This document shows, piece after piece, positions 9,870 to 21,410 of a DNA stretch of 64,000 bases. The notes beneath the pieces were generated by a model, which ran no database searches, was not told the origin of the DNA, and was given only the letters and a program-made list of their open reading frames with translations. Source of the DNA: Dryococelus australis. Taxonomy: Eukaryota; Arthropoda; Insecta; Phasmatodea; Phasmatidae. Where the stretch lies: assembly GCA_029891345.1 (NCBI GenBank), contig CM057002.1, positions 60,936,777 through 61,000,776 on the forward strand, written 5' to 3'. A program made the translations under genes and the position numbers. Within the stretch, counting starts at the first letter, position 1. Each line of letters begins with the position of its first letter.

Positions 9870-10146
9870 TAGGGATAGGAAAATCTCGCGAATTAATTTC
9901 GGGACAAGATAGACGTCAAACACATATACTGTGAAGTCACCTTCGCAATTGGATCACAGCTTATTAGACCCGCCCTGCACGCATCTGAGCCAATAGCAGA
10001 CGTGCAAGGAAACAACTTGCGAATCCCATTACTGTCAGGTGTGGGGAAACAGCCAATGAACACACAGCTGAGGCTCCAGTATGTAGAGGAGTGAGGAGTC
10101 TAGCTTATAGGTTATAGAACTCGCGAAATTTTCCTATCGCGCACTA
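9870..10146. mobile_element. hAT-like MITE (TAGGGATAGG subfamily)
   Basis: Left end TAGGGATAGGAAAATCTCGC, right end TCGCGAAATTTTCCTATC with a degraded tip. Contains GAGCCAATAGCAGAC and AGCCAATGAACACACAG blocks. Non-coding. Confidence 0.9.
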
Positions 10147-10389
10147 GTATTGTGGAGTCACTGGCCAGCAAAAATATCGAAGCGCTATTCTCCAAACAGC
10201 GTCTGATAGCATACTTGCCAGGCGAAAACCTAGTTAAATAGGGGATAATTAGCAGCACGCGACAACCAATCATATACAAGACCAGTCCCGGAATATCTCG
10301 TGCGACCGATCGGTGAATAGGTATACCTCTTCATCGAAGGAACTGTCGCGTCATTTCACTTCCTGCATACTTAAGCAATCTCTGCTAAA

Positions 10390-10803
10390 GCCTGTTCACG
10401 ATTGAGTGAGCGCTTTGGAAATCAACCTTAGAAAAATGCCACTGTCCCTGTCTGCATGTATTTTAACGGGCGCACTGAGTGGCATGAGCCCAGTAAAGTT
10501 GGTAACGGTGGATGGAAAGTAGTTCCCTATATTAACGTCATATAAAAAGTGTTAGGTAACCATTTGTGATAACTTAAATTATTTCTTTCGATTTCTGAAT
10601 TTTTAACGCAGAAATCGAAATGAGCAGGTTTTTAAAATATTTACTTTCCTAACAATTCTACAGTTTCACTTTACCGACGCATCAATACAGCGCTGAGGCT
10701 CATGGCAATTTTAATTTTACTTAAGGCGGAAGAAGACACAACGTGCAAACAAGTAGATCTTAAGCAGGGCTTTGAAAAGTGCTAATTTAACCGTGAACAG
10801 CCT
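10390..10803. mobile_element. MITE-A copy
   Basis: Inverted relative to 16214. Blocks CCAGTAAAGTTGGTAACG, AAAAAGTGTTAGGTAACC and a terminal ACCGTGAACAGCCT are present. Confidence 0.85.
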
Positions 10804-10935
10804 GTAGACGCCATGCGCATGTATATACGACGGCAAGAACACCTGTGATTTCAGCAGTATAATTTTTTTCACTAAGAATCGTCTAATAAGAAGAGAGAGA
10901 GAGAGAGAAAATTCGCGAGTTCATTTACCTGTGTA

Positions 10936-11368
10936 GTTCTTCCACGGTTACTTCAAACTTTTCTGAAGCCCTGCTAAAGTTATACTTCCAGGATAATTCC
11001 TCGTCCTCATGAAAACTTAGCTTAACCGAGTCTATTACATTACACTAAAGGGATAACGCACCGCATTCGTGCGCACTCAGTGTAACATAATCTGCGCTTG
11101 AACTATTTCTTACTAAGCATTACCAGCACACCTATTTTCTCCCTGTTTTTTTTATCCATATTGATTATAAATGAAATATTACAATTTATAGATAAAATAA
11201 AAGTAAAAGTTGAATTTAACCAAAAACAATGTACTTGTATTTTAACACAAGTATAAATCGCTTGTGATACACAGAATATTTCGGAAACAACCAAGGACGC
11301 CATATAATGGGTGGTTTTTCAAACGATTGATTTAAAGAAAGTGCGAAGAAACTGAGAATATACTGTAA
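10936..11368. mobile_element. MITE-C copy
   Basis: Left end CCACGGTTACTTC..., followed by CTGAAGCCCTGCTAAAG, ACTATTTCTTACTA, and GATACACAGAATATTTCGG. The right end degrades near 11360. A short GA tract (10893-10908) and a hAT-type CGCGAGTTCA fragment precede it. Confidence 0.85.
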
Positions 11369-11637
11369 TCTGAATTATTTCTCTCGCTTGGGCACTTAAT
11401 ACGATGTCAATCGCTCACTGAGAGAGCCCCGAGTATACTGCCAATTGCAACTTTTACCGAATGGCTTAGCACAGTAAGAGCATTGTTTTGCACGTAATGT
11501 TTGGGCCTTCGTTGAGGGTATGTATGTAGCCATACATGACATACTCGATTTCACATCGTTACCGGTTTCCATCGTCGTCAAGGATACATGAATTCACGCA
11601 CTTTACTCGTGCCGACTGACTCCTGTCGAGAAATTGA

Positions 11638-11914
11638 TAGAGACATGTGTTTTTCGCGAAAAGATTTCAAGGCCAATTGTACTCCGAAACACTTTTGTTC
11701 GTATACACTTTCGGGGTTCGATGGTTTTAAATATCACGTGCATCAAGAGTCTGTCCGCGAATCATGGATGTATATTACGATTGGTCCAGTCAAATAGCAA
11801 CATGTATTCTCACGTAGACACGCGTCCAATAACCAAAATAAGTTATGGCCTTGGACTTAGGATACTGAAGTCTACCATAGCCATAAATGTTTTCGCGAAA
11901 AACACCTGACCCTA
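11638..11914. mobile_element. hAT-like MITE (ACCTG / GGTGT-end subfamily)
   Basis: Left end TAGAGACATGTGTTTTTCGC, right end TTTCGCGAAAAACACCTGAC followed by CCTA. Close to 48122-48412 and 51726-52021, sharing CCAATAACCA and GGACAG/CTGTCC blocks. No exact target duplication. Confidence 0.85.
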
Positions 11915-11939
11915 GATGTTACTGATTTGTTGGTTTAAT

Positions 11940-12066
11940 AGTAATGCCCTTGTGCCCGTTCCCCAGAGCCTCGCGCACGCTATCAGAGAGTGGGCACGCC
12001 CACATCAAAGCAATCGACACGTCATTTCGCCTCTGTACTCTTATCTACTCTGTGTCTAGAAGAATG
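11940..12066. repeat. Family E fragment
   Basis: Shares AGAGTGGGCACGCCCACATC and CATTTCGCCTCTGTACTC-type blocks with 14345-14640, 23520-23757 and 27536-27672. Confidence 0.5.
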
Positions 12067-12503
12067 TTTCGTCGAACCTTTGACAGTTTGCCAGCGAGGC
12101 GGTTCAGGAATCGCTGGCTTTCTCTTTTCGTTGGCACGGACATTGTCGTTTCTTTGAGCTGCGATTCCTGCGTTCCAGAAGCATTAGGAAACCTAATTGA
12201 ACAACACGCTAGACTTCACTATCCTATACCTGTTTGAGCGTAGGTCTCTAGCAATAAGATACTTCGACCTAGTGGAGACAATATGTGTCACAGGACGCAC
12301 AGGAAGCCTACAACTGACTTGTACTCTGCATTGCGAATCACGATGTCCAATGAGCTTCCCTGCACGTACTGATTCGTAAACCGTGCCAACGTCATCGGCT
12401 ATGAACGGTTGATATCACTAAAGACTGTTCACGGTTAGCTGCGGGCACTTTTTAAACCAACCTCGTAAAAAGTCAGTGCTCCTATGCCTACACACATTAT
12501 AAC

Positions 12504-12673
12504 TAGAGACACGGAAATTTCACGGATTCATCTGAGGACAAGTGAAACTGCATTTATGTGTACATATGTGTTTTTTATTCCATTGTTCCATGCCAATGAA
12601 CAATTCACTGATGTGCGAATGCACAAAGGTCTAGCTTGTCGCCGAATGACTCCATGAAATTTCCGGGTCTCTA
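12504..12673. mobile_element. hAT-like MITE, tandem partner 1
   Basis: Short element of 170 bp with ends TAGAGACACGGAAATTTCAC and GTGAAATTTC-type complement closing GGGTCTCTA. Flanked by ATTATAAC on both sides (12496-12503, 12674-12681). Confidence 0.93.
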
Positions 12674-12681
12674 ATTATAAC

Positions 12682-12929
12682 TAGAGACAGGAAAATTTCG
12701 CGAGTTCAATGACCTGCATGCTAGACTCGACAATCCTTTGTACAGTGGAACCTCAGATGTTTGTTCATTGGCTGTTGCCCCAGCGTTATACCACATTTGA
12801 CAGTACGGTATTCGCTTCTTGTTCCCTTACAATTCGGCTCTTGGCTCTGATTGCAAAGGTGACTTCAGTGTACACGCGTTTGAAATCTATCGTGTCCTGA
12901 AATGAATTCGTGAATTTTTCCTATCCCTA
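12682..12929. mobile_element. hAT-like MITE, tandem partner 2
   Basis: TAGGGATAGG-subfamily element with ends TAGAGACAGGAAAATTTCGC and TTTTTCCTATCCCTA. Its flanks are again ATTATAAC (12674-12681, 12930-12937), so three copies of one 8-bp target bracket two different elements. Confidence 0.93.
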
Positions 12930-13035
12930 ATTATAACTGGCCCACTAACTGGCCATTCGCCCACTAAAGTTGGCAACAGCCATGTCTTACCCTCTAAATA
13001 AAAGTGTTAAGTAAACATTTTTAAATATTTAGATG

Positions 13036-13843
13036 GTCTAATTTGCCTTACGTCTCTTTAACCGATATAAGTGAAATACACCAGTTTTGCCTGGAAACGT
13101 AAATACATTAGTAATAAACCTTTACATTATAATAACGAACCAGATTGTAATGCTTGTGTACCTCATATAGCTCTGTATCTAATACATTTTGAATGTTAAA
13201 TAATTACTGTAATTTTTAAACAAAAAATATGTGAAGTTTTAGTTAATCATAAAACTTATTAACGGAGCTGTAAGACCTAAGCGTCCCTTCTATGATTTAT
13301 TCAGAAAACAAGCATATCGTGATATTACAAATGTTTGATTTAAAAATATGAGAATACCATGAATAGACAGTATTATAAGAGACTTCTTGGAAGCACAATT
13401 ACTCAGTCGTTGGATATCACTTTTCTTTTCGTAGATAAACATGATGGGAACAGGTCAAATAGTTTAGTTACAAGAACATCGATTTAAAAAAAGGCCAAAC
13501 TGTGATTCAAGCCCTTAAGTAGACCAGCGCTCCAAGGGCGCTGTTACACTAAAGGTTGAATTTAATAATATGAATATGTTTCGGCAGCCATATTCATACA
13601 CGTCAATTTAAACGAAATCTCGTGTTCGTATGGTTAGGAGAGTGCAAACACAAGGAAATTTTAGCTTCAAAACTATGCTTCCTTAATTTTATAACCACTT
13701 TCAACGCGTATTACAGTTATTATTTTATTTTATACAATTAACCTTACTTCGACTGTAGTAATACAAGCCATGCCACTATTTGACCAGATTTCTATTTATT
13801 TTAAGGAAAGCAGGAAATTTCATCAATATCAGTCATATTGACA
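13036..13843. other. No gene or known repeat seen
   Basis: AT-rich, stop-dense in all frames. Confidence 0.5.
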
Positions 13844-14243
13844 AAGGTTGTTCACGATAAAATGAGCACTTTTGAAATCAATCTCAGAAAAAAGCGCATA
13901 TTTTAACAGGCACACCGCGTGACATTCGCCCAACAAAGTTGGTAACGATGGATGGAAAGTAGTTAAATATCTTAACGTCGAATAAAAAGTGTTAGGTAAC
14001 CATTTGTGATAACTTACATTATTTCCATCACTTACTGTTTTTTTTAAGGCTTCGAAGTGTAAAATTAAGTATATTTCTAAAATATTTACTTTTGTGGTAA
14101 TTATATATTTTATCTTGACCGACGCACGACCAATGTGACGAGGCTCATGCAAATGTTAATTACACATAAGGTGGAAGATTACACAACGTGCATACAAATA
14201 GATAGTAGGGCTTTCAAAAGTGCTCATTTTACTGTGAACAGTC
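13844..14243. mobile_element. MITE-A copy
   Basis: Left end GTTGTTCACGATAAAATGAG, right end TGCTCATTTTACTGTGAACA. The interior follows the family order. Confidence 0.88.
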
Positions 14244-14344
14244 TATACGAATTTTCGGATTTTAAAGTATGTTGATACCAAACTAGGTACGCTGTCTCAC
14301 AGGAAAACCTAATTTTTTTTTACGAGAACGCACACACGTCAGTC

Positions 14345-14640
14345 AAGGAAAAAATTCTGCGCCGTAGAATACAGCAGCTTAAGCCTGGAACTCCAGTCGC
14401 ACCAGCTACACTCAATATGACGTCACTGGCCAATACAATGTAGGAACGCCGTTCACCAATCAGCGCACTGGTAACTCAACTTGCTTACCAATAACGAAAC
14501 TTTCGCAGCATGCGGTAGCCAGTCAGACGCGATTCCTGTTCCGAGAATCTTCCCGCAGCCAATCAGAACGTGGGCACACCCACGTCAAAATTACCGCCAC
14601 ACTATTTCATCTCTGTGTGGTTGTCTGCTCTGTATCGTTG
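14345..14640. repeat. Family E copy
   Basis: Longest copy of a family with many CCAAT-type motifs (GGCCAATACAA, CACCAATCAGC, ACCAATAACG, AGCCAATCAGAACG) and the signature GTGGGCACACCCACGTC. Ends are not defined. No ORF. Confidence 0.55.
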
Positions 14641-14644
14641 CATT

Positions 14645-15064
14645 CTGTTCACGATAAAATGAGCGCTTTTGAAAGCCCTGCTTGAGATCTACTGAATGTC
14701 CGTTGTGTATTTGTCCGCCTTATGTAAGATTAACATTGCCATGGCCTCATCACTTTATTCATGCGTCGGTCTGGTGAAATTGTAAAATTATTGGAAAATA
14801 AAATATTTTACAAATCTGGCCATTTTTATACTTTACATGGTGCATTAAAAAAAACTGAAAGCGAAAGAAATAAATTGCTATCACAAATGGGTTATCTAAC
14901 ACTTTTTATTCGACGTTGAAATATGTAACTACTATCCATCATTCGTTACCAACTTTACTGGGTGCATGTCACATGGTGCAGTGAGCCCGTTCAAATATAT
15001 GACGTTAGTAGCAGCGACTTTTTTATTTGGTTGATTTCAAAAGTGCTCACTTTTTCGTGAACAG
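14645..15064. mobile_element. MITE-A copy with a likely 4-bp duplication
   Basis: Left end CTGTTCACGATAAAATGAGC directly after CATT; right end TTTTCGTGAACAG directly before CATT. This is the clearest flank for the family but conflicts with TA-type borders at other copies. Confidence 0.88.
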
Positions 15065-15165
15065 CATTTACATGTGTATTCTGCATGTGCGTGTATCGGA
15101 AAATAAGCTCTTACATAACGTTTTAAGCCATGTGAAGTACGGGGAATATTGTATACTGCATTGAC

Positions 15166-15327
15166 GCACCCGCTTGCAGCTCGTCATATTATGAGAAGTT
15201 ATCAGTTCGTTAATTTTGTGATTAACAATTCTACTAAATTTAGAATTTTCTACAAAAAATGTTTTGATTTTATTTGTAATGAAACTAAATATACTTTAAA
15301 CCAGCGGCGTGTGGTGAACTATTGCAA
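15166..15327 (+). CDS. Weak candidate internal exon, unidentified
   Basis: A plus-strand frame is open from a CTTGCAG acceptor-like site near 15165-15180 to a good donor, GCAAG followed by GTAAGC (near 15327). The predicted segment is rich in Asn, Phe and Lys, including VNFVINNSTKFRIFYKK. That arrangement loosely recalls the end of TM7 and the start of the tail in peptide GPCRs, but it lacks an NPxxY motif. No partner exon was found and base composition is intron-like, so chance is the leading explanation. Confidence 0.15.
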
Positions 15328-15620
15328 GGTAAGCTGTGTTTTGCTCTGTGCTATACCTAATAGTTTGCTAGTTTACACATCGGCCAGTTAAAGGTAGCAG
15401 TGCATTTGACGTCACGGCACGTGTGTAATGGGTGCCTCGCTGGCTGCTCTCTCGTGAGTGGCCGCATTACAATTCGATTTCTCTGGGCTCCACTCTTATT
15501 GCTGGTTCCTGCTGCATGCGCCGAGTGTGTACAGCGCTGAACAATCGCCAGCTTACATTACAACACTCCACCACACGCCACTGTTTGAAAATAACTAAAG
15601 TTTCAGATGAAGCCTGGATA

Positions 15621-15980
15621 TATAAAGGATATTCACGATAAAGTGAGCATTTTTGAAATCAAATTTGGGAAAATTTCACAGCCCCTGCCTGCATATATCT
15701 TTACGGGCTCATTGAGTGACATGCATCCAGTAAAGTTGGTAACGATGAATGGAAAGTAGTTCCATATATTACCGTCGAATTAAAAAAGTGTTAGGTAACT
15801 ATTTTTAATTGTTATTAACTTACTATAAATTATTTCTTTCGGTTTCTGTTTTATATGCATCGACGTGTAAAAATTAGCAAACTTGTGAAATATTTACTTT
15901 TGTAATAATTTCACAGTTTTACTTGACCGACGCATGAATAAAGTTATGAGGCCTTTTGCAATGTTAATCTTATATAAGGC
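15621..15980. mobile_element. MITE-A copy, right end replaced by a SINE
   Basis: Starts GATATTCACGATAAAGTGAG and follows the family until TTATATAAGGCGG, where it should continue to the right terminus. Instead SINE body sequence begins. The right MITE end is absent. Confidence 0.8.
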
Positions 15981-16112
15981 GGGTGGAAGGGGGGTGGGGG
16001 GATGCGCTCCAGGTTTTTCGCAAGTGGGGCTCATGCCAAATGCTGCCGCTGGTCGGGCGGTTTTCTCGGGTAGCTCCCGTTTCCCTCGCCCTCGCTTTCC
16101 GGCGTTATACTG
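15981..16112 (+). mobile_element. 5'-truncated SINE fused to MITE-A
   Basis: SINE body from a TTTTTCGCAAGTGGG block through CTGGTCGGGCGGTTTTCTCG and CTTTCCGGCG. The tRNA-like head and the tail are missing. Confidence 0.8.
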
Positions 16113-16213
16113 CGCGCAGGATATGTGAAAGCTTGGATGACGTCACAAAATTGAGGCTGGTGCTTGGCTGGGGCAGGCGAAGGTTAGGTAACCACATACA
16201 ATAGTATACAATA

Positions 16214-16634
16214 TAGGCTGTTCACGGTAAAATGAGCACTTTTGAAAGCCCTGCTTTAAGATCTACCTGTATGCACGTTGTGTGTTCCTCCGCCTTATGT
16301 AAAATCAATATTGTCATGGGCCTCATCACTTTATTCACGAGTTGGTTAAGTGATACTGTGAAATTATTAGAAAAGTAAATATTTAACAAATCTGCTAATT
16401 TTTACACTTCAATGAATTAGAAAACACAGAAAGCGAAAGAAATAATTTAAGATATCAGAAACGGTTGTCTGACACTCTTTATTCGACGTTAAGATACGGA
16501 ACTACTTCCTATCCATCGTTACGAACTTTACTGGACGCATGCCACTCAGTGCGCCCGTTAAAACATATGCATGTAGGGTCAGTGACTATTTTCTAATGTT
16601 GATTTCAAAATGGCTCACTTGATCGTGAACAGCC
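16214..16634. mobile_element. MITE-A copy, near full length
   Basis: Left TATAGGCTGTTCACGGTAAA, right TGATCGTGAACAGCC. One of the cleanest copies and a good reference for the family interior. Confidence 0.9.
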
Positions 16635-16741
16635 TTTATTTAAAATCGCGTACCTTTATGCTCCTCAGTTACGTAGTTCTTATCACTGACCTTGTTCCAA
16701 GACAGTTCCATCTGTATTCAAGGTTGCAGTTATCTTGCGCG

Positions 16742-16835
16742 CAGTATACTCAGTACTCACCTCGCTTCGTCTTCATCGACTTTCACAACCCCGATGTTAA
16801 GAGCAGCCCATGTCTCTCCACCCCCCGTCAATTAC
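16742..16835 (+). mobile_element. SINE 3' tail fragment
   Basis: Carries the SINE tail blocks CACCTCGCTTCGTCTTCATC and CGATGTTAAGAGCAGCCC. The rest of the element is absent. Confidence 0.65.
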
Positions 16836-17415
16836 TCAATTAATATTGAACTAATTAATTCTCCCTGACACAAGATGTTGAACGATAAAGATGATCACAT
16901 TAAATGCATTTTCACGGCGGTATCGTCTAGCAAGTTTTATGAAATTTCGTGAGTTTTTTTTTTAATTTGGCTGGAATTCGCAGTACTGATCTCGTGACAT
17001 TTCGGACTTTTATCGAGGGCATCGTCCTATATTTTTCCTACACTTCCCACGACCGTCAATGAAGTTACGAGACGTATGCGCTGAAAACTTCCGCAACTTT
17101 TCTTTTCCACTGAAGCGGGCGACGAGCAAATACAAAAGAGTCCCTCAGTTTACTACTTCTGCTCCTTCTCACATTATTCTTTTTGTTCTTTCCCTCTCCT
17201 CATTCGGTACAAAATTGCCGATCCCTTTCCCTCTATAGATACATTTTTCTCTCCATGGTTCAATTCTTATTGGTTATAACACTGTCGTATTAGACAGTTC
17301 TGGACACTCGCCTCTAACAGTGTTGGCGAGTTGACGTCTTCTAGTGACGTATTTAGTTCATGATGTGGCCGCAGAAGCGCTGTACCTAATTAGTGCTGTT
17401 AGCATTGCTTATATA
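16836..17415. other. No gene or known repeat seen
   Basis: Mixed composition, no sustained frame, no family match. Confidence 0.5.
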
Positions 17416-17423
17416 GGGATAAC

Positions 17424-17700
17424 TAGGGACAGGAAAATTTCGCGAATTTATTTTGGGACAAGATAAACGTCAAACACATAGTATACAGTGAAGTCACGTT
17501 CGCAATTGGATCACGGTTTATTAGACACGCCCTGCGCGTCTCTGAGCCAAATAGCAGGCTTGCAAGGAAACACCTTGCGAATATCATAACTGCCAGGTGT
17601 GGGGCAACAGCCAATGAACACACAGCTGAGGCTCCAGTATGCACAGGACTGAGGAGTCTAGCCTACAGGTCATTGAACTTGCGAAATTTTCCTATCCTTA
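17424..17700. mobile_element. hAT-like MITE, intact
   Basis: Ends TAGGGACAGGAAAATTTCGC and GCGAAATTTTCCTATCCTTA, flanked by perfect GGGATAAC (17416-17423, 17701-17708). 277 bp, non-coding. Reference copy for the TAGGGATAGG subfamily. Confidence 0.95.
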
Positions 17701-17962
17701 GGGATAACACCATATAGGTATGAATCTCATTTCCCCATTTTAAGAAAAAATTCCCTTCATTGCTCTTGTCATGTCAAAGAGCACTAATTTGGTAGCAGAG
17801 GTCTGTGGTTGGGTTTATGAACTAAATGGGCGAACAGGGGCGTCAACTTTTAAGTTAGTGTCCATATCTGTCTTCTACGGCCGTGTGTTATAAGAAGTAT
17901 TGGGAAAACCAGTGTAGACAGTAAACAAATCAATCACCCCTAATTGTTTAGAACACCATTGA

Positions 17963-18251
17963 TAGGGGCAGTGAAATTTCGCGAAAAGATTTCAAGTCGA
18001 GTTATATTTGAAAATGCTATAGGGTAGTTTTGCTATTTTGATTGGCTAAAATACACTTGTTAAATGTCTGCACACTAATCACGTAGGAGCCGTGCCCATG
18101 TTGCCGAATTCTGAGTAGCCCGGTCAAATTTGAAAACGTCTTCTCAAGCAGGCAGCAACCAACGGAAATAGACTATAACTGCTTTTGGGTGTTTAAAGTA
18201 TTGAAGTCTACCGTATACTCATATTATTTTCGCGAAAAATCATTAGCTCTA
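17963..18251. mobile_element. hAT-like MITE (GGGGCAGTG subfamily)
   Basis: Ends TAGGGGCAGTGAAATTTCGC and TTTTCGCGAAAAATCATTAG followed by CTCTA. Flanked by perfect ACCATTGA (17955-17962, 18252-18259). Siblings at 23850 and 25935. Confidence 0.95.
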
Positions 18252-18259
18252 ACCATTGA

Positions 18260-19167
18260 CTTTCGATATTCTTTCAGTACGAGACATGCTACAAAAACGA
18301 CATAGGCCTACTGAAAATACACGTTTACAAGAAACTTCTAGTCATCAATTTTATTATAATATGTCAACTTTTGGTATTCAAAATATCCAAGGCCATTCAT
18401 TGTACACAAACATGCGGCTAATCAAATTTCCCAACAGAAGATGCGATGTACTTTTTTATATAGCTACTTTTCTCCTGAAGCATTTACCGAGTGTATATAT
18501 ATGTATATATATATATAAAATTAAAACTCAGTGGACGTCAGAAAAGTTTCTCTTGGAATAATGGCAAGGAAGGTTCGTTGGAATCTGAAAATGTAAGCAG
18601 TTCTGCCTCATAATAATGAGAAAAGTTTCTGGCTCGACGTAAAAATAACAAAGCAACTCTGGGAACAGCATGACATTGATTATAACTTTATTATCTCTCG
18701 CCTGTCAGAATAAGAGCGATGCTGATGCAATAAAATAACTGCAGTTTTGTATTTTGGAAAACACGTCTATTCGCCCCAAGCAAATATTCGAATTTCCAAG
18801 GAAACTTTTTTTTTTTTTTTTTTTTGTATTCATAACGCGTGACGAACAAGCCACCTAGAATATTCGTCTATAATAAATTCTAACGGTTTTGACAGCTATT
18901 CTTTCTGGCGTGTCTAACAAATGGGAAGGAACGTTATTGCTGTAATTTTCTGCCTGGAATCATTTGCGACGAGTCTTGAAAATTGCCTCTGGGCTGCGGA
19001 AACTGACTTACGTAAAACTTACCGCGTAGTTTGCATAACGTGTCGCAGTGCTGGCAACGCGGTGAGACGCATCCGTAATGCGTCCTGCGCGACACACTAC
19101 ACTAACTTTGCATTTGGCTTTGTTCGCGCACGACTTGCAAGGTCCCTCGCACAACTTGTCTACCTAC
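18260..19167. other. No supported gene; contains poly-T and a GC-richer stretch
   Basis: Includes a poly-T run near 18808-18825. A plus-strand frame is open from 18921 into the next element, but its second half lies in transposon sequence and the first half shows no domain or splice context. I do not call it a gene. Confidence 0.45.
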
Positions 19168-19731
19168 CGGACGCTCAGGGACGCCCGAATTTCCGCACGT
19201 GCAAGACTTCAACACTGTACGGGCGTGCCGGCAGCTTTGTCCCGCTTATTGGCGGCGCGTCTTTGTCCGGAGAAATTTCACTACCTGACAGGCCAATCAT
19301 AAGTCCAATTAGCTAACTTCAGTACTGCACGTGTGTGATTCGCGTGCAAGAAACCTAAGACGTGTGACGTGGAAATCATCCTATCCCGAAAGTGGATCTG
19401 AACCTAAGTGATATAAATAGAGCTAGTGATTTTTTTTTCTCGAAAAAAAAAAAAAAAAAAATTATAATACGGTAGATTTCAAAACTATATGCACACAGCA
19501 GCATTTCGGCTATTGCCACTGATTGCTGTCTCCTTGAGAAGCAGTTGTCGTAATTGACCGAGCCAATTCAGAATCCAGCAACACTGGCACTGCTCCTACG
19601 TGATTCGTGTGCAGACAGTTAACAGGAGTCAAAAAGCAATTCAGTCAATCAAGATAGTTAAAAGACCATACAGTGTTTTGAAATACAACTGGTCGTGAAA
19701 TCTTTTCGCGAAGCTCGGATGTCCTTAATGA
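19168..19731. mobile_element. Mosaic of two hAT-like MITE subfamilies
   Basis: Starts CAGGGACGCCCGAATTTCCG (subfamily of 4374 and 58641). At 19428 it switches to a TAGAGCTAGTG-type element (subfamily of 25935), and ends CGCGAAGCTCGGATGTCCTTA, which resembles the complement of the first subfamily's end. The right end of the inner element is missing. Confidence 0.65.
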
Positions 19732-19917
19732 TGATATTTCGAGAGTACAAAGGCACACGAGCAGGAGAAAGATAAGAGTAAACTAGTGCCAGCTTAAAAT
19801 ACCCTGTACGCCCCTATATGTTCAAAGGCACCGACCGAACTGGCTTGCCACAAAATCTTTTGTGATGTCCATATCGACAAAGAACTTTTGTGGTCAACAA
19901 CAAAATGATTTTATTTA

Positions 19918-20336
19918 TAGGCTGTTCACGGTAAAATTAGCACTTTTGAAAGCCCTGATTAAGCTCTACCTTTATGAACATTCTATATTACTTCGTCTTA
20001 TGTAAAATTAGCATTGCCGTAGGCCTATCACTTTGTTCATGCGTCGGTTAAGTGAAATTGTGTAATTATTATAAAAGTAAATATATTACAAAGCTGCTCA
20101 TTCTTATACTTAATACACATTGAAAAAATAAAGAGGAAATGAAATAATTTCAGTGTTCAGACATAGTTACCTAACACTATTTATTTGACATTAAGATATG
20201 GAACTATTTTCTGTCATCATTACCAACTTTACTGAGCGCATGCCACTCAGTGCGCACGTTAAAATATGTGCAGGCAGGGGCAGTGACATTTACTAAGGTT
20301 GATTTCAAAAGTGCTCACTTTATCGTGAATAGTCTT
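19918..20336. mobile_element. MITE-A copy
   Basis: Left TATAGGCTGTTCACGGTAAA, right CACTTTATCGTGAATAGTC, with TTTAT-like sequence on both sides. Confidence 0.9.
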
Positions 20337-20654
20337 TATCACAAAACTGTATTTTCAATACAGTGGCACGTAAGCTGCAAAGCCTAGTGCAGCGAATCCA
20401 GTAAAATACTGTAATTATTCGATGTGTTGTGTGTGCAATTTACTTTCAGTAACACATTCGATTCAAGAAAATACGACGCGCGTTTACACGCGACTGAGGC
20501 GTGAATGAAGATGTTAGGTCCGTCACAATGCAGAGACACTGCGGGAACTCATGTCGGTTCTCGTCCTCGGGAACACTGGAAGTGAAATCGCAAGCAGTTC
20601 AGCGCGAAGAAAACCGCCCGTGTGTACTTGTGTCGTCATCACTGTGTGGCAGCT

Positions 20655-21410
20655 ACTCTGTTAAAGAAAAAAAAAAATCGCCTTCATTTTACGAAAAAAG
20701 TGCTGGTAAAAATTTATCCAGAGGTGTCCGTAAACTCTCCGTAAAATTAAGGACACAACGATTTTCGAAAACGGACTTTCCGTAAAATTCACGAAATCTC
20801 TCCGTTAATTCCCTAGTTAGTTTTATGTAATTCTAGTTTAAATAATATTTAATATCTATTTTATTTTAATTTTTATTATGTGGGTGTTCTACTGTGTATA
20901 GAAAAGATATTTTTAAAAAAGTTGAAATATTTTATATTTAAGCAAGATTTGAACCCGAATCAAAATGTTGCAATTTCACGAATCTACCCACTTACCTACA
21001 ACTCTCACGTGATGAACCTGGTATAAGTTTCGAATTTCTGTATTAGTCACATAAGCAAGTTTTTTAGTTTCTATTAATGTTAGTGTATTTTAAGTGTCTC
21101 TAAGTGTTACAGACGCCCGTTGCTACTTTTCAATTTTTGGACGAACATGCCTTAGTGACATGGATAACATTAACTCCGGCAGAAACGATAGTTTCCTGGT
21201 TACAGTGTAGGCGAAGAAAGCTTCGTGTAGACTCGCCATTATTCGTGCCCGAAACCCGAAGTTAAAGAAAATAAGGAGATTTTTTTTTTTTTTAACGCAC
21301 TTAACTCCGTTTTTCGTCCTTACGGATTGTGTTTCCGTATGTTTACAGTGCATTTTCGTAAAAATTTCCGTAAATATTCGTAAAATTTTAACAGTGTACA
21401 AGTCTGTGGA
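20655..21410. mobile_element. Possible TIR element with CGTAAAATT-rich ends
   Basis: The right end complements ACTGTTAAAATTTTACG and the left has ACTCTGTTAAAG followed by TTTTACGAAAAAAG. Both ends carry repeated CGTAAA motifs. The ends are uneven, and the interior has only a tRNA-like stretch at 20940-21015. Confidence 0.35.
20940..21015 (-). repeat. tRNA-like (Pol III box) stretch
   Basis: On the minus strand TAGGTAAGTGGGTAG resembles an A box and GGTTCAAATCTTG a B box at suitable spacing. No complete cloverleaf was assembled. Probably a decayed SINE head. Confidence 0.3.

Larger units (their letters stand above)
12418..13035. mobile_element. MITE-A remnant split by two hAT-like MITEs
   Basis: 12418-12503 is a MITE-A left end (GACTGTTCACGGTTAGC). 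The family sequence resumes at 12938 with CACTAAAGTTGGCAACAG and AAAAGTGTTAAGTAAAC. The right half is missing. The interruption is the tandem pair described next. Confidence 0.75.

Noticed and set aside
18921-19316. 131-codon plus-strand frame
   Set aside because: The second half lies in a hAT-like MITE (from 19168) and the first half has no recognisable feature.
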